Shown here one piece after another: positions 55,048-63,466 of a stretch of DNA of 64,000 bases. The notes beneath the pieces are model-generated. The model made no database searches. It was given only the letters and a program-made list of their open reading frames with translations, and was not told where the DNA came from. Numbering within the stretch: the first letter of the stretch is position 1; every line of letters starts with the position of its first letter. The stretch spans positions 62,001-126,000 of the forward strand of contig NZ_CP024847.1 in assembly GCF_002892535.1 (NCBI RefSeq), read 5' to 3'. The translations under genes and the position numbers were made by a program. This DNA comes from Aquella oligotrophica (GTDB taxonomy: Bacteria > Pseudomonadota > Gammaproteobacteria > Burkholderiales > UBA11063).

Positions 55048-57627
55048 TCAAAACAAACTAAACGAAAAAACGCCACTAGAATAACTATGATTAACGGAAC
55101 AACTAAGATTGCTTAGACTAGTTATCAGGCATTCTTCAAAAGAAGTATCCCCAGTTGGGATGCCATAACCATCAAGTATTTGATATTGCCCATAAAGATA
55201 AACCTGATTATTTTTGGCAACTGAAGTCAAAGAATTTAACGACCCATAAGTACCAGAATCTACTGGAGCAGTGAAATTGGCATTAGCAAGGTTACAGTCA
55301 GTAAACCCGCCAAGATTATCGATTGTACACTCTTCTACTATCACTGGTGCGGGATCTAATAATGAATCTTGGTATGACACATATACATAGGAATGATTAT
55401 TTAGCTGTAGAAACGCCATTGATGTAAGTGGAGATGGTGTATTAAATTGATGGATCTCGGTGCAGGATGAAATAGAAGCATCTACTTGAGAAATATTACA
55501 ACGATAAACCTTACCTATTATTCCTTGAGCATATAAATATAAATTACCATTGGTATTCCAGAGCCGGATACCACTGATTGCTGAATTACCAATTGTATTA
55601 AAGTCGAAGCCTAAGGAACAGCCACTTAAATCTCCATTATTAGACATACTGCAGCGGTAAACCTGAGCTGCCACTCCAGCACCCAGAAATAAATAATTTT
55701 GACCGTTTATATTTTGAGCCAACATTCCAGCTTCAATAAGACCACTCAGGGAAAAATTACCGTTAGAAGCATCACTACATGCTGTACCTAATGTTCCATC
55801 ATTTGCTACTGCACATTTATAAACATAACTAGCTGTCGCTGACCTTGAGGGAACATATAGATATTTACTGGTAAGCTCTGGATTAAATACAGTCATGTTA
55901 TATACATATGAATAGCCAGATAACCCAGTAGCTGCGTTTTGATCGCTGCACCCAGAAATACTACCATTATTATTAATTAGACAACGATTCAAGGTGGTAG
56001 TAAGATTTGGGAAAGTGCCAGTTTTAAATGGTGCATATAAATTTTGACTACCATCAGATGATGACCCAACGGTGTAAAAATCTCCAACTGCATCGTAACC
56101 AGAGGTTGTAGTTGTTGCAATTAATGCCCCATTGCCAATATGATCACCTTGTATATTTACAAAACAACTATTATTTGTAGTAGTTAAATTACATGATGAT
56201 GTGCTTAAATTACAATTAATATTCGAGCTATTACAGCTGATTGAGATTGGAATTGGTGTAGTTACTCCAAAACTGTTTTCAAGTGTAATGGTTGCTTGAG
56301 TTGTATTTCCTAATTGAATAAAATTACTTACGCTAGTTAATGCTAAATTTCCAGGTACTGGGGGAGGTATTGGAGATGGACTCGGAGTAGGTGCAGGCGT
56401 TGGGGTTGGGGTTGGAGGTGGCACTATATCAGGATTTACATTTTGATTAGTTGTTCCGGTAGTTATTTCTATCTGTCCACTTGGATTCTGTGCAGTTATG
56501 GTCACTGGATTGGTTGCTGGAATTGTACTACCATTCAATAACTCATAGGTTATTTTAGTTGCTTTTTGCCTGCCCAAACTTTGTTCTGCTATAGTAACCC
56601 TTACATTCGGACTGCTGCTCGTTACCGTTATCTGCGATGCTGTCAAATCTCCTATATTGTATAAGTAACCATACTGGATTGAATCTTTCTGTGTCAGATA
56701 TACCTGATTGGGGGTTAATTGCAGATTGATATTATTACCCTGCGTAGTCAGTGTATACGTTGCCGTACTCGTACTGCTATTTGTCGTAGCTTTTAATGCT
56801 TCACTCTTCAGGTTTAGTCTCTCGGCTAAGCTACTTACCGCTGATGTAGCTAATGTCTGGTACGATGTCTGTACTTTGATATTCTGCGTCAGGTTCACTC
56901 CCTGCGGAATCGGTAACTCTATCTCTACTACATCTCCAATTTGCAGCGGTGAACTACCTGGTCCTGCGTTATTACTTGTTACCATCTGGTTCGGAATTAC
57001 ATTCCCACTTTCATCTACCAACTCTATCGTATTGATTGTCCCTACATTTGGTGACTGCACTACTGCGGTTACCAAGATAAATGGTACTCCGCTTTCGCTA
57101 TATTGCGCTTTGGGATAGAAATATAAGCCTACTCCATTTGCATTGGCTGATTCGCTATATGGTACTTGTTGCACTCCAATTGCTAACGGTGTTGCTGCTT
57201 CGGCTCCATTACTATCTATTGCACTTACTACCGTACCTCCTGCTATTGTTGATTCTGGTACTGAGAATTTCAGGTAACAGCTACTTTTTGCTGCTATATT
57301 TGCACAGGCTAATGCACTTGCCTGATCCATGGTTATGCTATTTCCTGAGCCTACCTGCTGCCCAACACTATACTTGATTCCACTTATCGCTACATCTGAT
57401 GGGTTATATACTCCCATGTAGTTGATACCTGTCTTGTTCGCTAATGAAGGTAAGATACTTGGGGCTACAAAGATTAATTGACTATTTCCATTAGGTGGAA
57501 CTGTGCAGCAGCCACCGCTTCCGCCTCCACACGCACTTAATACCGCTGCGGTTATCCCTGCTAATGCCAGATTCTGAATCCTACGACTTCTTCCATGTAC
57601 GAATGTCTTTGTTGTCAGATTTTTCAT
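55048..57627 (-). CDS. large modular lipoprotein with Cys-paired propeller-like C-terminal repeats
   Basis: 859 residues. Lipobox VLSAC (C33). Residues about 45-400 are beta modules related to the gene at 33587. A linker of alternating Pro, Thr, Ala and Ser (about 405-425) follows. The C-terminal part (about 540-850) holds at least five repeats with a conserved cysteine pair of the form YxCxIxxxGxxxxC (for example VYRCSMSNNGDLSGC, VYKCAVANDGTLGTAC), likely a propeller stabilised by disulfides. It looks like the same N-terminal export/display module as 33587 joined to a different head. The first-codon region has a strong AGAGG ribosome site. Confidence 0.75.
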   Translation of the reverse strand: MKNLTTKTFVHGRSRRIQNLALAGITAAVLSACGGGSGGCCTVPPNGNSQLIFVAPSILPSLANKTGINYMGVYNPSDVAISGIKYSVGQQVGSGNSITMDQASALACANIAAKSSCYLKFSVPESTIAGGTVVSAIDSNGAEAATPLAIGVQQVPYSESANANGVGLYFYPKAQYSESGVPFILVTAVVQSPNVGTINTIELVDESGNVIPNQMVTSNNAGPGSSPLQIGDVVEIELPIPQGVNLTQNIKVQTSYQTLATSAVSSLAERLNLKSEALKATTNSSTSTATYTLTTQGNNINLQLTPNQVYLTQKDSIQYGYLYNIGDLTASQITVTSSSPNVRVTIAEQSLGRQKATKITYELLNGSTIPATNPVTITAQNPSGQIEITTGTTNQNVNPDIVPPPTPTPTPAPTPSPSPIPPPVPGNLALTSVSNFIQLGNTTQATITLENSFGVTTPIPISISCNSSNINCNLSTSSCNLTTTNNSCFVNIQGDHIGNGALIATTTTSGYDAVGDFYTVGSSSDGSQNLYAPFKTGTFPNLTTTLNRCLINNNGSISGCSDQNAATGLSGYSYVYNMTVFNPELTSKYLYVPSRSATASYVYKCAVANDGTLGTACSDASNGNFSLSGLIEAGMLAQNINGQNYLFLGAGVAAQVYRCSMSNNGDLSGCSLGFDFNTIGNSAISGIRLWNTNGNLYLYAQGIIGKVYRCNISQVDASISSCTEIHQFNTPSPLTSMAFLQLNNHSYVYVSYQDSLLDPAPVIVEECTIDNLGGFTDCNLANANFTAPVDSGTYGSLNSLTSVAKNNQVYLYGQYQILDGYGIPTGDTSFEECLITSLSNLSCSVNHSYSSGVFSFSLF

Positions 57628-57787
57628 GCATGCCTCTTATACCAATTATTTCTATATTTTTTATTTCTTATCTACCATGTATACTTAGTTTTGCTTTAGT
57701 AAATATGGTCATCTCTCAAAATAAACAGGATGATATTTCTTGTCTATCACCCTGCTCTCATGAAGGAATCTTTTATAATGTTGCTAT

Positions 57788-58357
57788 TTAGAAATTGTAC
57801 TGTACACCACCCAGTACCAAATTCGTTGCTCCAGCACTCTGATTTCCGCCACCAAATGGTACATAAATTGTATCTTCTACTCGTAAATCAAAATGATTAC
57901 TAATCGCAAATGATCCTCCCACTCCTGCTAAACCTACAAAATTTGACATCGTACTATTCTGACAATAAGATGATGGAGTGCCCGGATTAGTTGTGCCACT
58001 AAAGCTTTGATAGTTAAGACCAGCCCCCAAACGCCCATATAAAGCAAAAACACGACTTAATGGCAAAGTTCCTTTTGCTGCCACATCAAAAATATTATTA
58101 TATTGTGATGCTCCATACTGACTGCTTGGTAACCATGCATAGCCACCCTCTAAACCAAATGAGCGGTTAAAAGCATAGCCTGCATTTAAGGTCGCGGCAA
58201 ATGAACCTGTTGGTAAATACTGCATTGTCCCAAAACCAGCATTGGCATTAATGTATGCTCCAGATGTAGCAAAATCATTAGCATTTACCATCTGCAAAAA
58301 GATAAGTAAAGTAACCCATAAATATGCCTTTTTAATTTCTAAATTTGGTAGTAACAT
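57788..58357 (-). CDS. small outer-membrane beta-barrel protein
   Basis: 189 residues with a signal peptide (about 1-26, ending NAND or VNA). The rest alternates residues in beta strands (GYAFNRSFGLEGGYAWLP, GRLGAGLNYQSF) and ends with the C-terminal aromatic LVLGGVQYNF that is a barrel-assembly signal. It belongs to the OMP_b-brl/OmpA-N-like 8-strand class. No peptidoglycan-binding domain. A single cysteine lies in SSYCQNS. Confidence 0.85.
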   Translation of the reverse strand: MLLPNLEIKKAYLWVTLLIFLQMVNANDFATSGAYINANAGFGTMQYLPTGSFAATLNAGYAFNRSFGLEGGYAWLPSSQYGASQYNNIFDVAAKGTLPLSRVFALYGRLGAGLNYQSFSGTTNPGTPSSYCQNSTMSNFVGLAGVGGSFAISNHFDLRVEDTIYVPFGGGNQSAGATNLVLGGVQYNF

Positions 58358-58586
58358 ACTCCCGCTCTCAAAATACAGATTAAACTCAAAAATATTCTTG
58401 ATTTTAGCAATACCCCCTATGAAACAACAACCATCAAAATGATGGCTAAATATACAAGTGAAATTTTTCTATAATCTAAATAACATCTGAAGTTGACTAA
58501 ATAACAATATGTTATAATTGAATCTAATAACAGCTCCTACCTACCCCCTAACATCAAATACCAAAACAGTCTATGGATAGATATAA

Positions 58587-59291
58587 ATGATATTCAACAT
58601 AAATAAGTTAAAAATGAGCGACGATGTACAACAAATGATCATTAATAATCCAAATCATCTGGTTTTGGATAAAGAAGATAGGATAATATCTTTAGGGGAG
58701 AACCGCTATCAAGAATTTAATGCAGAAAATTCAGAGTCATTATTAGGGAAAAGACTACCAGAGATAATTACAAAACCAAACGATATTTTTCTGAAAGATA
58801 AGGAAGAAATTAAGAGGCAAATGTTTAATGGTTGTTTAGATAAAATGTGGCTACTGGTCTCCAATCATTTTGTTAGTAAACATGAATTACATATTACGTT
58901 AAATCAAACTATATTTGATTTTAAAAATCAACCTGTTGGTTGTTTATTAATTCCTGAGCAATTCAAATTATCTGGTCAGAGTTTAACTCCCCCCCAAATA
59001 GTAAGTCTAAGTGTTCGCCAACAGGAAATTATATTTTTACTTGCCATAGGTTTTGCACAAAAAGAAATCGCAGGGCTTTATAATATAAGTAGGGGAACTA
59101 TTATCAAAAATATTGGCATTATTTGTGACAAATTTAATTTGCAAGGTGCCAATGTAAGAACATTAGTTGAGCTGGCTTACGATGTAGGCTATGGAATCCC
59201 TCCATTCCACTTACTGAAAATTGGCATATTCCAATTACCTACATCACATTTAAGCAATTACCATTTGCGTAAATTTTTATTTGGGAAATAG
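58587..59291 (+). CDS. LuxR-type regulator, third paralog, with C7 tract
   Basis: 234 residues. N-terminal PAS-like part (DKEDRIISLGENRYQEFNAE) and C-terminal LuxR helix-turn-helix (about 140-200: LSVRQQEIIFLLAIGFAQKE, then ISRGTIIKNIGIIC). It is more distant from the pair at 47889 and 50060 but has the same layout. A run of seven C (58989-58995) encodes Thr-Pro-Pro at the sensor/HTH joint, where slippage would cut off DNA binding. Extended -10 TGTTATAAT is at 58510-58518. Confidence 0.8.
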   Translation: MIFNINKLKMSDDVQQMIINNPNHLVLDKEDRIISLGENRYQEFNAENSESLLGKRLPEIITKPNDIFLKDKEEIKRQMFNGCLDKMWLLVSNHFVSKHELHITLNQTIFDFKNQPVGCLLIPEQFKLSGQSLTPPQIVSLSVRQQEIIFLLAIGFAQKEIAGLYNISRGTIIKNIGIICDKFNLQGANVRTLVELAYDVGYGIPPFHLLKIGIFQLPTSHLSNYHLRKFLFGK

Positions 59292-59329
59292 TAATAATTT
59301 TTCTTAAATTACACTTAGGTTAACTATTA

Positions 59330-60442
59330 TTAATATGATGGATAATTTTTAGGAACTGGAAGCCCACGAGCAGCTAACATAGAATTTAATTGCGCGGGAT
59401 CATCAGTAATTATCCCATCTACACCCCATTTGATCAGCTTATCTACAAGAATCGGATCAAAAACAGATCCTGAATTTTCAGGCCAAGTCCAAACTACAAC
59501 TTTTAATCCCAACTTATGTGCTTCATCAAGATCTTCTTTGGTTAATGCTGTATCTTGAGGTTCATAACATGAACCACCCAAAGCTTTAATCATCTTAGGT
59601 AGAGAGTTTCCATAGTCTTTTAATAATTTTCCACCACTCCACAACCCAGCCTGTTTAGGGTCAGAAGAATGCATACGCTCTATATCGTCCCCACCAACCA
59701 GAAAAGCTAATTTAACTTTCGGATTTAATTTATGTAGCTCATATAATGGAACCCAATCAAAAGACTGTATTTCAGCTCTTTCAACTAGATTATTTTTAAC
59801 AAGAAACTGATTTACCTTAATTGCAAATTCTTTTGGTGAAACAGTCCAGTTTGGATGTTCTGGGTCATTCTTAATTTCAATCTGGAAATCAACCTGATTA
59901 TCGGTAACTTTATTCACATAATCAGCTACTTCTTGCAATGTTGGCATCCGAGTACCATCAACTGGATATTGCTCAGAGAAATATTTGGCGTATGGACTTG
60001 CCGGATTTAGTTTTCCTGCATCGTATTTTTGCAATTGTGTCAGAGTAAGATTTTTCACCAAATATGGTTGGATATTTTTATCAATTCCTCCCGGAGCACT
60101 TTCTAGACTTTTATAAAATTCCTGTTTGCTATTTGCCCAGAATTTACCATCTTTACGAAGGATATCTGGATTTAACCAAATATCATGATCAATTAAAATT
60201 ATCCCATCCTTGGTAACCCCGATATCCATATCAACCCAGTTTGTTCCAACCGCAAGGCCAGTTTTATAGGCTGGCATGGTATTTTCTGGGGAAAAGCTAC
60301 GCGCACCACGATGTGCGTACACTTCAACAAATGGCTTTTTTGAATCTGTATGTGGTTTACCAGCAATAATTGGATAACTAGAATCAGCAAAGGACATCGT
60401 AGCGATAACTCCCAAATAGATAGATAATATAGTTTTTAGCAT
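59330..60442 (-). CDS. glpQ: periplasmic glycerophosphodiester phosphodiesterase
   Basis: 370 residues with a signal peptide (about 1-19, ATMSFA). GDPD motifs: YAHRGARSFSPENT (H44, R45, E53), DMDIGVTKDG and LIDHD (H86). The usual Glu-x-Asp metal pair reads DMD, so the first acid is Asp. It frees glycerol 3-phosphate from glycerophosphodiesters made by phospholipid turnover. Monocistronic. Confidence 0.93.
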   Translation of the reverse strand: MLKTILSIYLGVIATMSFADSSYPIIAGKPHTDSKKPFVEVYAHRGARSFSPENTMPAYKTGLAVGTNWVDMDIGVTKDGIILIDHDIWLNPDILRKDGKFWANSKQEFYKSLESAPGGIDKNIQPYLVKNLTLTQLQKYDAGKLNPASPYAKYFSEQYPVDGTRMPTLQEVADYVNKVTDNQVDFQIEIKNDPEHPNWTVSPKEFAIKVNQFLVKNNLVERAEIQSFDWVPLYELHKLNPKVKLAFLVGGDDIERMHSSDPKQAGLWSGGKLLKDYGNSLPKMIKALGGSCYEPQDTALTKEDLDEAHKLGLKVVVWTWPENSGSVFDPILVDKLIKWGVDGIITDDPAQLNSMLAARGLPVPKNYPSY

Positions 60443-60568
60443 AAATCGTTCCCTCCCCTAACGTAGTTCAGAAATAATTATAAATGAACTTGTCTTATTA
60501 GAAACAATTAAATTAACAACCCATAGCAATTATAAATAATATAAATACATTTCAGACAGATAATAAGA

Positions 60569-61006
60569 CTACTTCTCAAGCATAATGGTAATTGGCCCAT
60601 CATTAATTAATTCAACCTGCATATCAGCACCAAATATTCCTGATTCAACCGAAATATCATTTGCTCTTAATTTATCAATAAAATACTCATAAAGGGGTTT
60701 TGCTATTTCTGGACGGGCTGCGTTAGTAAACGAGGGGCGATTACCCTTTTCTGCTTCTGCATATAAGGTAAATTGAGATATAACCAGAATACCTCCGGCA
60801 ATATCTTTTACTGAAAGATTAAGTTTATCGTCAGAATCAGAGAAGATTCGCATATTAATGATTTTATTGGCAAGCCAATCGCATTGATTTCTAGTATCAT
60901 CATGGGTAATCCCGAGTAAAATCAATAATCCCTGATTTATTTTGCCAACTATTTCACCTGCAACACTAACTGAAGATAATTTTACGCGCTGAATTACAGC
61001 CTTCAT
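60569..61006 (-). CDS. dtd: D-aminoacyl-tRNA deacylase
   Basis: 145 residues. Hydrolyses D-aminoacyl-tRNA to keep D-amino acids and glycine mischarges out of protein. Motifs SQFTLYA and the Gly-cisPro NDGPITI are intact. Start overlaps the trpR-like stop by four bases (ATGA). Confidence 0.96.
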   Translation of the reverse strand: MKAVIQRVKLSSVSVAGEIVGKINQGLLILLGITHDDTRNQCDWLANKIINMRIFSDSDDKLNLSVKDIAGGILVISQFTLYAEAEKGNRPSFTNAARPEIAKPLYEYFIDKLRANDISVESGIFGADMQVELINDGPITIMLEK

Positions 61007-61281
61007 TTAGTTTCTCTTATTAATTGCTTTGTAGTTTCAGGAGTCTTTTTTAGCTGATTAGCGCCGCGGGTAACATTAAAAATACTTACCTTTAATTTAG
61101 CTGCTATTTCACGGTGAGTGAGATTACCATGAATGAGTTCTTTTAATATCATATAACGGGCAGCTATTTTTTCACATTCGGCAGGTGTCAAAGTAAGTTC
61201 AAACAGTTCCTGTAACTCAGCTACAGACTCAATTTGTTGACAATTAGAGATAAAACTACTCCAAGCAGGATTTTCTTTCAT
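61003..61281 (-). CDS. trpR: TrpR-family repressor
   Basis: 92 residues, close to E. coli TrpR in layout: LTPAECEKIAARYMILKEL, then the helix-turn-helix HGNLTHREIAAKLKVSI and NVTRGANQLKKTP. TrpR binds L-tryptophan and represses trp genes. Coupling with dtd (tRNA proofreading) is a neat but unexplained pairing. Chlamydia-like and enteric TrpR proteins share this fold; the ligand is inferred. Confidence 0.85.
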   Translation of the reverse strand: MKENPAWSSFISNCQQIESVAELQELFELTLTPAECEKIAARYMILKELIHGNLTHREIAAKLKVSIFNVTRGANQLKKTPETTKQLIRETK

Positions 61282-61399
61282 TTATTACTTTCTAGGATAA
61301 GTATTATAGATCCTAATGAATATTATCACAGTCATAATGATACACAAATTCACTATATTATGCGATTGATTTTAATTATGAGAAAGAAATTGAAGCTAC

Positions 61400-61577
61400 A
61401 AAAAGAAAAAGCAGCTCATTAAATGAGCTGCAAAGGGGTAAACTTGCATTAAAAGAGCTAGCAGCCTGTTTTCAAGGGAAGGTCTACATATCCAAGCTAT
61501 CGTCATTCACCTATACTATTTTTAGTTTCAGCGCTTTTCGTTACCTTGGAAAACTGCCTTGCTCTAATAATGCAAGT
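61400..61577 (-). ncRNA. structured small RNA candidate (possibly 6S-like)
   Basis: Read on the minus strand from about 61577. A promoter (-35 TTGCAA, -10 TATCAT) precedes it. ACTTGCATTA near the 5' end pairs perfectly with TAATGCAAGT near 61441-61450, then AGAGC with GCTCT, GTTTT with AAAAC and CAAGG with CCTTG, giving a long closing rod with a large internal region. An intrinsic terminator (GCAGCTCAT hairpin then CTTTTTCTTTTT) ends it near 61400. A closed rod of about 137 bases, 178 with the terminator, resembles 6S RNA (ssrS) in architecture, and pieces such as ACAGGCTGC recall the 6S 3' side. The identity is not proven; an unknown small RNA is equally likely. Confidence 0.5.
61406..61431 (-). 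terminator. intrinsic terminator of the small RNA candidate
   Basis: GCAGCTCATTTAATGAGCTGC hairpin (9-bp stem) followed on the minus strand by TTTTTCTTTTT. Confidence 0.75.
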
Positions 61578-61582
61578 ACGAT

Positions 61583-61612
61583 ATGATAACCCACCTTCAT
61601 TGCATATTGCAA
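61583..61612 (-). promoter_or_regulatory. promoter of the small RNA candidate
   Basis: Minus strand: -35 TTGCAA (61607-61612), 18-base spacer, -10 TATCAT (61583-61588); the start would be an A at 61577, just before the closing stem. Confidence 0.55.
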
Positions 61613-61887
61613 CATTTAACACCAAAAAAATATTATTTTTTTAAATTATTTGCGAAATAATTAGTTTGTCATTTGTTATATTTAATAATATCAACATATT
61701 AACCACAGGACAAACTTAGCACTATTTAGGATATTTAGTCAATCTAATTTATAAAAATTAGTGATTTTTGTGCAACAAGACCGAATGATAGTGTCAATCA
61801 TGGGTATTGGCTGTAAAATAACTCTTTAGTAAAGTTCAATTTTTTGTAAAAAGCAGGCAATCGGCTCAACGTTACATTATTAGTAAG

Positions 61888-61899
61888 TTTAGTACTAAA
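61888..61899. promoter_or_regulatory. 12-bp palindrome TTTAGTACTAAA before the TIGR01777 gene
   Basis: Perfect palindrome about 20 bases upstream of the ATG, where a repressor would block transcription or translation. Confidence 0.35.
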
Positions 61900-61917
61900 T
61901 ATTACAAGTAGAGAAAA

Positions 61918-62799
61918 ATGAAAACAATTCTTTTAAGTGGCGCTTCTGGTTTTATCGCATCTAATTTCAGAAAGCAATTTCACAATGAATATAGATTTAT
62001 ACTATTAAGCCATACAAAAAATGCTTCCAGTATCACTTTAAATGAACTCGAAAATAACCCCGAACTAATTAGATCTATTGATATAGTCATTAATCTTGCT
62101 GGAGCAAATATTGGAGCCAAGCGCTGGACAACACAAAGAAAGCAGGAACTACTTGAAAGTAGAATCTCTACGACTAAAAATCTAGTAAGCTTATTCAATG
62201 AATATAATTCGGAAATACATTTTATCTCAGCCAGTGCCATCGGAATCTATCATCCTAACCAAGAGAATAAAGAAACTGAAAGTATTGACTATAGCAATTA
62301 TGAAAATTTCTCACAGGAAATCACCAAAAAATGGGAAACTGAAGCTTTAAAATTTAAAGGCAACTTAACTATTACCCGCTTGGGGGTAGTTTTGGCTAGT
62401 AATGGCGGAGCTTTTCCACAAATGTTACGTCCTTTTTTATTTGGGGCTGGAGGAAAACTAGGTAATGGACAGCAGTATTTCCCATGGATTGCACTAACAG
62501 ACTTACTCAATGCCTTAAAGCATATAATTGATAATAAGCTGACTGGTATCTATACTCTGGTTGCGCCAGAATTAATTACAAATGCAGAATTAACCAAACA
62601 CATAGCACAGACATGGAAGCGCCCAGCTTGGTTTAATCTTCCACAATCAGTAATTAGATTAATTTTTGGTCAAATGGGGCAGGAATTATTTTTAAATAGT
62701 ATTAAGATTTCTCCAGATAAGTTGATTGCTAGTCGATTCAAATTTAATTATCCGAGTATTGCTGAATGTCTAACTGCAATAAAAAAACAGGAATTTTAA
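61918..62799 (+). CDS. TIGR01777-family NAD(P)-dependent epimerase (YfcH-like)
   Basis: 293 residues. Extended-SDR start SGASGFIASNF, then the family hallmark NLAGANIGAKRWTTQRKQEL with ESRISTTKNLV, and LGNGQQYFPWIALTDLLNAL. The catalytic tyrosine region reads IGIYHPNQ. The family is linked by sequence to nucleoside-diphosphate-sugar epimerases and to cell-division-associated SulA-like names, but its reaction is unknown. It starts 4 bases before the next gene. Confidence 0.9.
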   Translation: MKTILLSGASGFIASNFRKQFHNEYRFILLSHTKNASSITLNELENNPELIRSIDIVINLAGANIGAKRWTTQRKQELLESRISTTKNLVSLFNEYNSEIHFISASAIGIYHPNQENKETESIDYSNYENFSQEITKKWETEALKFKGNLTITRLGVVLASNGGAFPQMLRPFLFGAGGKLGNGQQYFPWIALTDLLNALKHIIDNKLTGIYTLVAPELITNAELTKHIAQTWKRPAWFNLPQSVIRLIFGQMGQELFLNSIKISPDKLIASRFKFNYPSIAECLTAIKKQEF

Positions 62800-62803
62800 T
62801 ATC

Positions 62804-63466
62804 ATGCAAAAGATAATTAAGTGTTTTTCTATACTTTTTTTAGTTTCTATTCACTATTCATATGCCGCAACTTATATACCAGAATCTGGAGACTTTCTTT
62901 TTCAGGATCTGAATTGTGGTTCAATGTGTGATAGTATTGATAGTGTTACCAGAGGGTATGATAACACCTATGTTTCTCATGTAGGAATGATTATTAATAC
63001 TGATCCGCCAGAGGTGATTGAGGCAGTATCAAATGGAGTAGAGATTACACCATTGACAAAATTTCTCCAGCGCAGTCTTGATTCAGAAAGTAAGCCACGA
63101 GTCATGGTTGGCAGACTAAAACCAGCCTACAAGAAACTGATACCAGATGCTATATCTATTGCCAGAGAGCAAATTGGTAAGCCTTATAATAGTAGTTTTA
63201 TTCCAGCACGGGGAGAAGCTTTCTACTGCTCAGAATTATTTGATTACTCGTTTAAAGCAGCAAATAATAATCAGCCATTTTTCCATCCAGCACCGATGAA
63301 TTTCACTGATGGTAAATCGAGCAAAATTCTTCCACTTTGGCAAGATTATTACAAGCCCTTACATATCAAAGCACCCCAAGGAGTATTAGGTACTAACCCC
63401 GGAGCAATGTCCAGGGAAAGTATGATAGAGATAATTTATTTTTATGGAAAGCCGCGCCAGCATTAA
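62804..63466 (+). CDS. exported YiiX/YebB-like permuted NlpC/P60 cysteine hydrolase
   Basis: 220 residues with a signal peptide (about 1-21, SYAA). The permuted papain-like fold is shown by SGDFLFQD, the presumed catalytic H59 in SHVGMII, E73 in EVIEAV and C142 in FYCSELF. Members hydrolyse amide or thioester bonds in cell wall peptides or lipids. Four-base spacing to the epimerase gene suggests co-transcription. Confidence 0.88.
   Translation: MQKIIKCFSILFLVSIHYSYAATYIPESGDFLFQDLNCGSMCDSIDSVTRGYDNTYVSHVGMIINTDPPEVIEAVSNGVEITPLTKFLQRSLDSESKPRVMVGRLKPAYKKLIPDAISIAREQIGKPYNSSFIPARGEAFYCSELFDYSFKAANNNQPFFHPAPMNFTDGKSSKILPLWQDYYKPLHIKAPQGVLGTNPGAMSRESMIEIIYFYGKPRQH

Larger units (their letters stand above)
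61282..61917. other. 636-base gap containing a small-RNA candidate and an operator-like palindrome
   Basis: Between trpR (minus) and the TIGR01777 gene (plus). It holds the RNA candidate at 61400-61577, a CTAATTT-ATAA-AAATTAG hairpin at about 61744-61761 and the palindrome TTTAGTACTAAA at 61888-61899 before the plus-strand gene. Short ORFs here look spurious. Confidence 0.6.

Noticed and set aside
57600-57650. GTATAA...GCATGC similarity before the lipoprotein at 55048
   Set aside because: It is on the other strand relative to the gene, overlaps the ribosome site and start codon, and lacks the inverted repeat.
61234-61422. 62-codon ORF on the plus strand over the trpR start
   Set aside because: It has no ribosome site, odd composition and overlaps the 5' end of a convincing gene on the other strand.
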